This document shows positions 23,320-25,589 of a stretch of DNA of 25,589 nucleotides, in pieces (the first letter of the stretch is position 1; the number at the start of each line of letters is the position of its first letter). Source of the stretch: Anaerolineae bacterium (GTDB taxonomy: Bacteria > Chloroflexota > Anaerolineae > Promineifilales > Promineifilaceae); NCBI GenBank assembly GCA_028277515.1, contig JANQGC010000126.1, positions 1-25,589 of the forward strand. Direction: 5' to 3'. The translations under genes and the position numbers were made by a program. The notes under the pieces were generated by a model. The model saw nothing but the letters and a program-made list of their open reading frames with translations. It ran no database searches and was not told where the DNA came from.

Positions 23320-24456
23320 TTAGTCAATGATGTGTAAATCTCTCGGATACATTGTCAGGTATTCAACGCCTTCATCGGTCACGAGTACAATGTCCTCAAC
23401 GCGGTTGGTGTACCAATTCGGCACGCGAACTGTAGGCTCTACTGTAAAGGTCATGCCCGGCCGAATAATGGTATTGTCGCCTAGCAGCAAGAGGGGGTTC
23501 TCATGGACTGTTAGACCAATAGCATGACCTACCTGGGGAATTGATGGCGGGTAGCCTGCCTCAGCCAGAACGTTTTGAACGGCAGGCACAATGGATTCAC
23601 ATGTGGCTTCCCCAGATTTCATGGCGTCCATGCCGGCGCGCTGAGCCTGCAAGACTGTTTGATGCAGCTTTAAATATTTGGCCGGCGGCTCACCAACAAA
23701 TGCTGATCGGCCGAAATCGGAACAGTAGCCATCGAAAGAACATCCCACATCAAACATGATTGAGTCGCCGGCCTGCAACTGCTTTGGCGTCTTTGCGGGA
23801 CGGCCATCATCAGGACGGCCGAAAACCACGCTTGCAGGAAAAGATGTTCCATCAGCACCGTTCTGGCGAAACTGATACTCTATTTCTAAAATAATGTCTC
23901 GTTCCGTCATGCCGGCGCGAATCTGTCGGAGAACGGCTCCATACATTTTGTCCGTGATGGCACATGCGCGGCGCAACTTGTCAAGGGCTGCTTCATCCTT
24001 AATTGCCAACAAGCTGTCCATTAACTGCGAGGCGAACAAAACAGGCGTATCCGGCCGTAGCTTCAAGCGCACAGCCTCAAACAAACAAGCCCAACTGCGG
24101 TCAGCCAATGCGACGGCTCCATTTTGATGATCGCCCACTAGTTCTTGTAACAAGTCGTTGGTAGAGGTACCATGTTCGATCACACGAATATTGTTGGTGA
24201 TTGGTGTGATGCCATGCGGATTGCCGGCTAACAAGCGATAGACCATCCAGTGTAAGATCAGAATCGGTTCGCCTTCCGGCTTGATCCATAAACTGCTAAG
24301 CCAATCTCCGGGTCCTCTTAGGAGGCTAAAGAAAGGATGGGATTGAATGCCGCTGACATATTGCATGTAGGGTGAGGGCGTTAGAATCAGTAATTCTACG
24401 CCCTGCCTTACCATTTCTTGTCGTACTTTAGCCAATCGTGTGTCGTAAATACTCAT
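23320..24456 (-). CDS. M24-family metallopeptidase (Xaa-Pro peptidase/ectoine hydrolase-like)
   Basis: 378 residues. An N-terminal creatinase/prolidase-type domain (VELLILTPSPYMQYVSG) is followed by a pita-bread catalytic domain. The five metal ligands are all present: Asp236 and Asp247 (FDVGCSFDGYCSDFG), His311 (GHAIGLTVHE), Glu340 (FTVEPTV) and Glu354 (NRVEDIVLV). It is therefore likely an active two-metal hydrolase. Relatives include proline dipeptidases and DoeA/EutD, which open the ectoine ring. It is the first gene of the operon with the deacylase and the aldehyde dehydrogenase. Its ATG has no strong ribosome site. A TATAAA at 24486-24491 could be its -10. Confidence 0.88.
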   Translation of the reverse strand: MSIYDTRLAKVRQEMVRQGVELLILTPSPYMQYVSGIQSHPFFSLLRGPGDWLSSLWIKPEGEPILILHWMVYRLLAGNPHGITPITNNIRVIEHGTSTNDLLQELVGDHQNGAVALADRSWACLFEAVRLKLRPDTPVLFASQLMDSLLAIKDEAALDKLRRACAITDKMYGAVLRQIRAGMTERDIILEIEYQFRQNGADGTSFPASVVFGRPDDGRPAKTPKQLQAGDSIMFDVGCSFDGYCSDFGRSAFVGEPPAKYLKLHQTVLQAQRAGMDAMKSGEATCESIVPAVQNVLAEAGYPPSIPQVGHAIGLTVHENPLLLLGDNTIIRPGMTFTVEPTVRVPNWYTNRVEDIVLVTDEGVEYLTMYPRDLHIID

Positions 24457-24489
24457 AGGGTTTTGGGAGTCTAATCAGTCGATAATTTA

Positions 24490-24620
24490 TAGTAACCCGA
24501 CACTTTTACAAAGAGAAGAATAATTGGACGCTGATTGACGCTGATGACACTGAATTTTTTATTTTTATCGGCGTAAATCTGCTCTTGTCCGCGTCCTATT
24601 TTTAAACTGTCGGGTAGCTA
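24490..24620. repeat. 131-bp nested inverted-repeat element (MITE/dispersed-repeat-like)
   Basis: Outer 13-base arms TAGTAACCCGACA (24490-24502) and TGTCGGGTAGCTA (24608-24620) match as inverted repeats at 11 of 13 positions. Inside lie a second pair, GGACGC (24526-24531) and GCGTCC (24591-24596), and a tandem GACGCTGAT. The GCGTAAATCTGC/GACGCTGATT wording resembles the GCAGATT/GCGGATT-type repeats scattered between genes in several bacterial phyla; that comparison is from memory. It has no coding capacity. The left arm overlaps the putative promoter region of the M24 gene. Confidence 0.5.
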
Positions 24621-24630
24621 GGATAGTTTC

Positions 24631-24676
24631 AAAAACAGACCATAAGTCGTGGTGATTCCACCACGACTTATGGTCT
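24631..24676 (-). terminator. Perfect 18-bp hairpin terminator of the binding-protein gene
   Basis: Arms 24637-24654 and 24659-24676 are perfect 18-base inverted repeats around the loop ATTC. Read on the minus strand the hairpin is followed by CTG and then TTTTT... (24631-24635), giving a Rho-independent terminator 24 bases after the stop of the substrate-binding protein gene. It separates that gene from the M24 operon. Confidence 0.8.
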
Positions 24677-24699
24677 ACTAAACTAAGAAAGCACCAAGG

Positions 24700-25589
24700 C
24701 TATTCTTCTTCATTCAAATAGGTATATAGGAACGAGTATTCCATATTACTGGGCATACCTATCAACTCGTCAGCAAAGTATGGTTTCTCGACTGTAGACC
24801 AGGTTGGAAAGGCCGAGACGCCATCCAGGAAGGTCACGCGGGGCATATCTTCCAGGAGGATCTCTTGGACCTCTTCATAGTACCCGGCCCGTTCTTCACG
24901 GTCAGATGTCGAGCGTGCCAGGGCGAACAGTTCGTCTATACGCGGATTGCTGTAGTCCATCATGTTACGATAACCGTCCGTTGCAACAAACGGCTCGAAT
25001 GCGGCCGGATCCGGGCCTGCAAAGCCACCACCTGAACCAATAGAATAATCGCGCTGCTCAATAGCTTTTTGAACATAACCAGCCCAGTCCATCGTTTCGA
25101 TTTCGGTTTCAACGCCAATATCTTTCAGGTTTTGCTGGATAACGGCGAAGACTTCCGGGAAGCTCATGACCGCTGCAGTCGTCAAGGTGGTTTCAAAACG
25201 TACACCGTCATCATCTGGGGTGAGGCCTGCCTCATCTAACAAAGCTTTTGCTTTCTCCGGATCATAGCCGATGTCCATATCTCCAGCGTAGTGCCAACCT
25301 TTGGGCATCGTACCGTATGTAGGGGGCAAGTAACCAAGGAAGACCCGTTCGCTAATGTCCTCGCGGTCGATAGCATAGGCAATGGCCTGGCGAACCCGTA
25401 CATCGTCGTATGGCTCTTCATTGAGATTGAATCCAATCCAGTAGACAAGTGGGATGATGTTAACATCGACGTCATAGGCCGGATCATTAGCCAATCGTTC
25501 AGCTTCCGAGAAGGGGAAATTATCATAAGAGTAAACAACTTCACCATTCTCAAAGGCTGAAATCAAGCCTTCCAGAGCATAAAAGCGCA
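24700..25589 (-). CDS. ABC transporter family-5 peptide-binding protein (5' end beyond window)
   Basis: The C-terminal ~296 residues of an extracellular solute-binding protein of the DppA/OppA type. Recognisable parts are FNLNEEPYDDVRVRQAIAYA, the hallmark of the family, then DPEKAKALLDEAGL, a QQNLKDIGVETEIETMDW segment and the terminal aromatic region. The frame stays open to the right edge (RFYALEGLISAFENG precedes), so the TTG at 25566 is not the true start. The signal peptide and first half are outside. It binds peptides or similar solutes for import; permease and ATPase genes are not in the window downstream, where a strong terminator follows. Family-5 proteins also bind opines, sugars and nickel, so the ligand is open. 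Confidence 0.87.
   Translation of the reverse strand, partial: RFYALEGLISAFENGEVVYSYDNFPFSEAERLANDPAYDVDVNIIPLVYWIGFNLNEEPYDDVRVRQAIAYAIDREDISERVFLGYLPPTYGTMPKGWHYAGDMDIGYDPEKAKALLDEAGLTPDDDGVRFETTLTTAAVMSFPEVFAVIQQNLKDIGVETEIETMDWAGYVQKAIEQRDYSIGSGGGFAGPDPAAFEPFVATDGYRNMMDYSNPRIDELFALARSTSDREERAGYYEEVQEILLEDMPRVTFLDGVSAFPTWSTVEKPYFADELIGMPSNMEYSFLYTYLNEEE

Noticed and set aside
24637..24676. Long perfect palindrome as an insertion-sequence end
   Set aside because: Its position 24 bases after a stop codon and a T-run on the correct strand make an intrinsic terminator the simpler reading; no transposase is nearby.

Overview
The window looks like a bacterial chromosome segment, most plausibly from Chloroflexota (Anaerolineae/Caldilineae-like). 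That placement is an inference from three things: a giant calcium-repeat surface protein, a family-5 peptide-binding protein next to a catabolic operon, and moderate-GC flanks rich in CGGCCG. No rRNA, tRNA or CRISPR array was seen.

Left flank (1-6238): one minus-strand gene of at least 2009 codons encodes a secreted or membrane-anchored protein and runs off the left edge. It has a good sigma-70-like promoter and a leader hairpin. Next come a structured gene-free stretch, an orphan plus-strand terminator and a truncated LacI-family regulator.

Centre (about 7.2-20.3 kb): a visibly AT-richer defence island made of two convergent operons. The minus-strand operon, read right to left, is an XRE regulator, dndC, dndD, dndE, a DndA/IscS cysteine desulfurase and a short DUF4007 protein. 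This is a DNA phosphorothioation (sulfur modification) cassette without dndB. The plus-strand operon has six genes: a PLD-nuclease/SF2-helicase fusion, a 63-residue protein, a second DndD-like SMC ATPase, a probable Dnd-associated protein 4, a ParB-like protein and a 309-residue protein that may carry a degenerate PD-(D/E)XK nuclease core. Recognisable DndF/G/H (DptFGH) or SspE restriction proteins are absent, so the plus-strand cassette sits where the restriction arm would be expected. My main hypothesis is that it is a non-canonical phosphorothioation-dependent interference module.

Right flank (20.3-25.6 kb): a gene-free stretch, then a minus-strand catabolic operon (M24 peptidase/hydrolase, AstE/AspA-family deacylase, aldehyde dehydrogenase). 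It is preceded by a short repeat element, a perfect hairpin terminator and the 3' part of a peptide ABC-transporter binding protein cut by the right edge. The M24 + deacylase + dehydrogenase set resembles the ectoine-degradation trio DoeA-DoeB-DoeC, but the substrate is not proven by the sequence.
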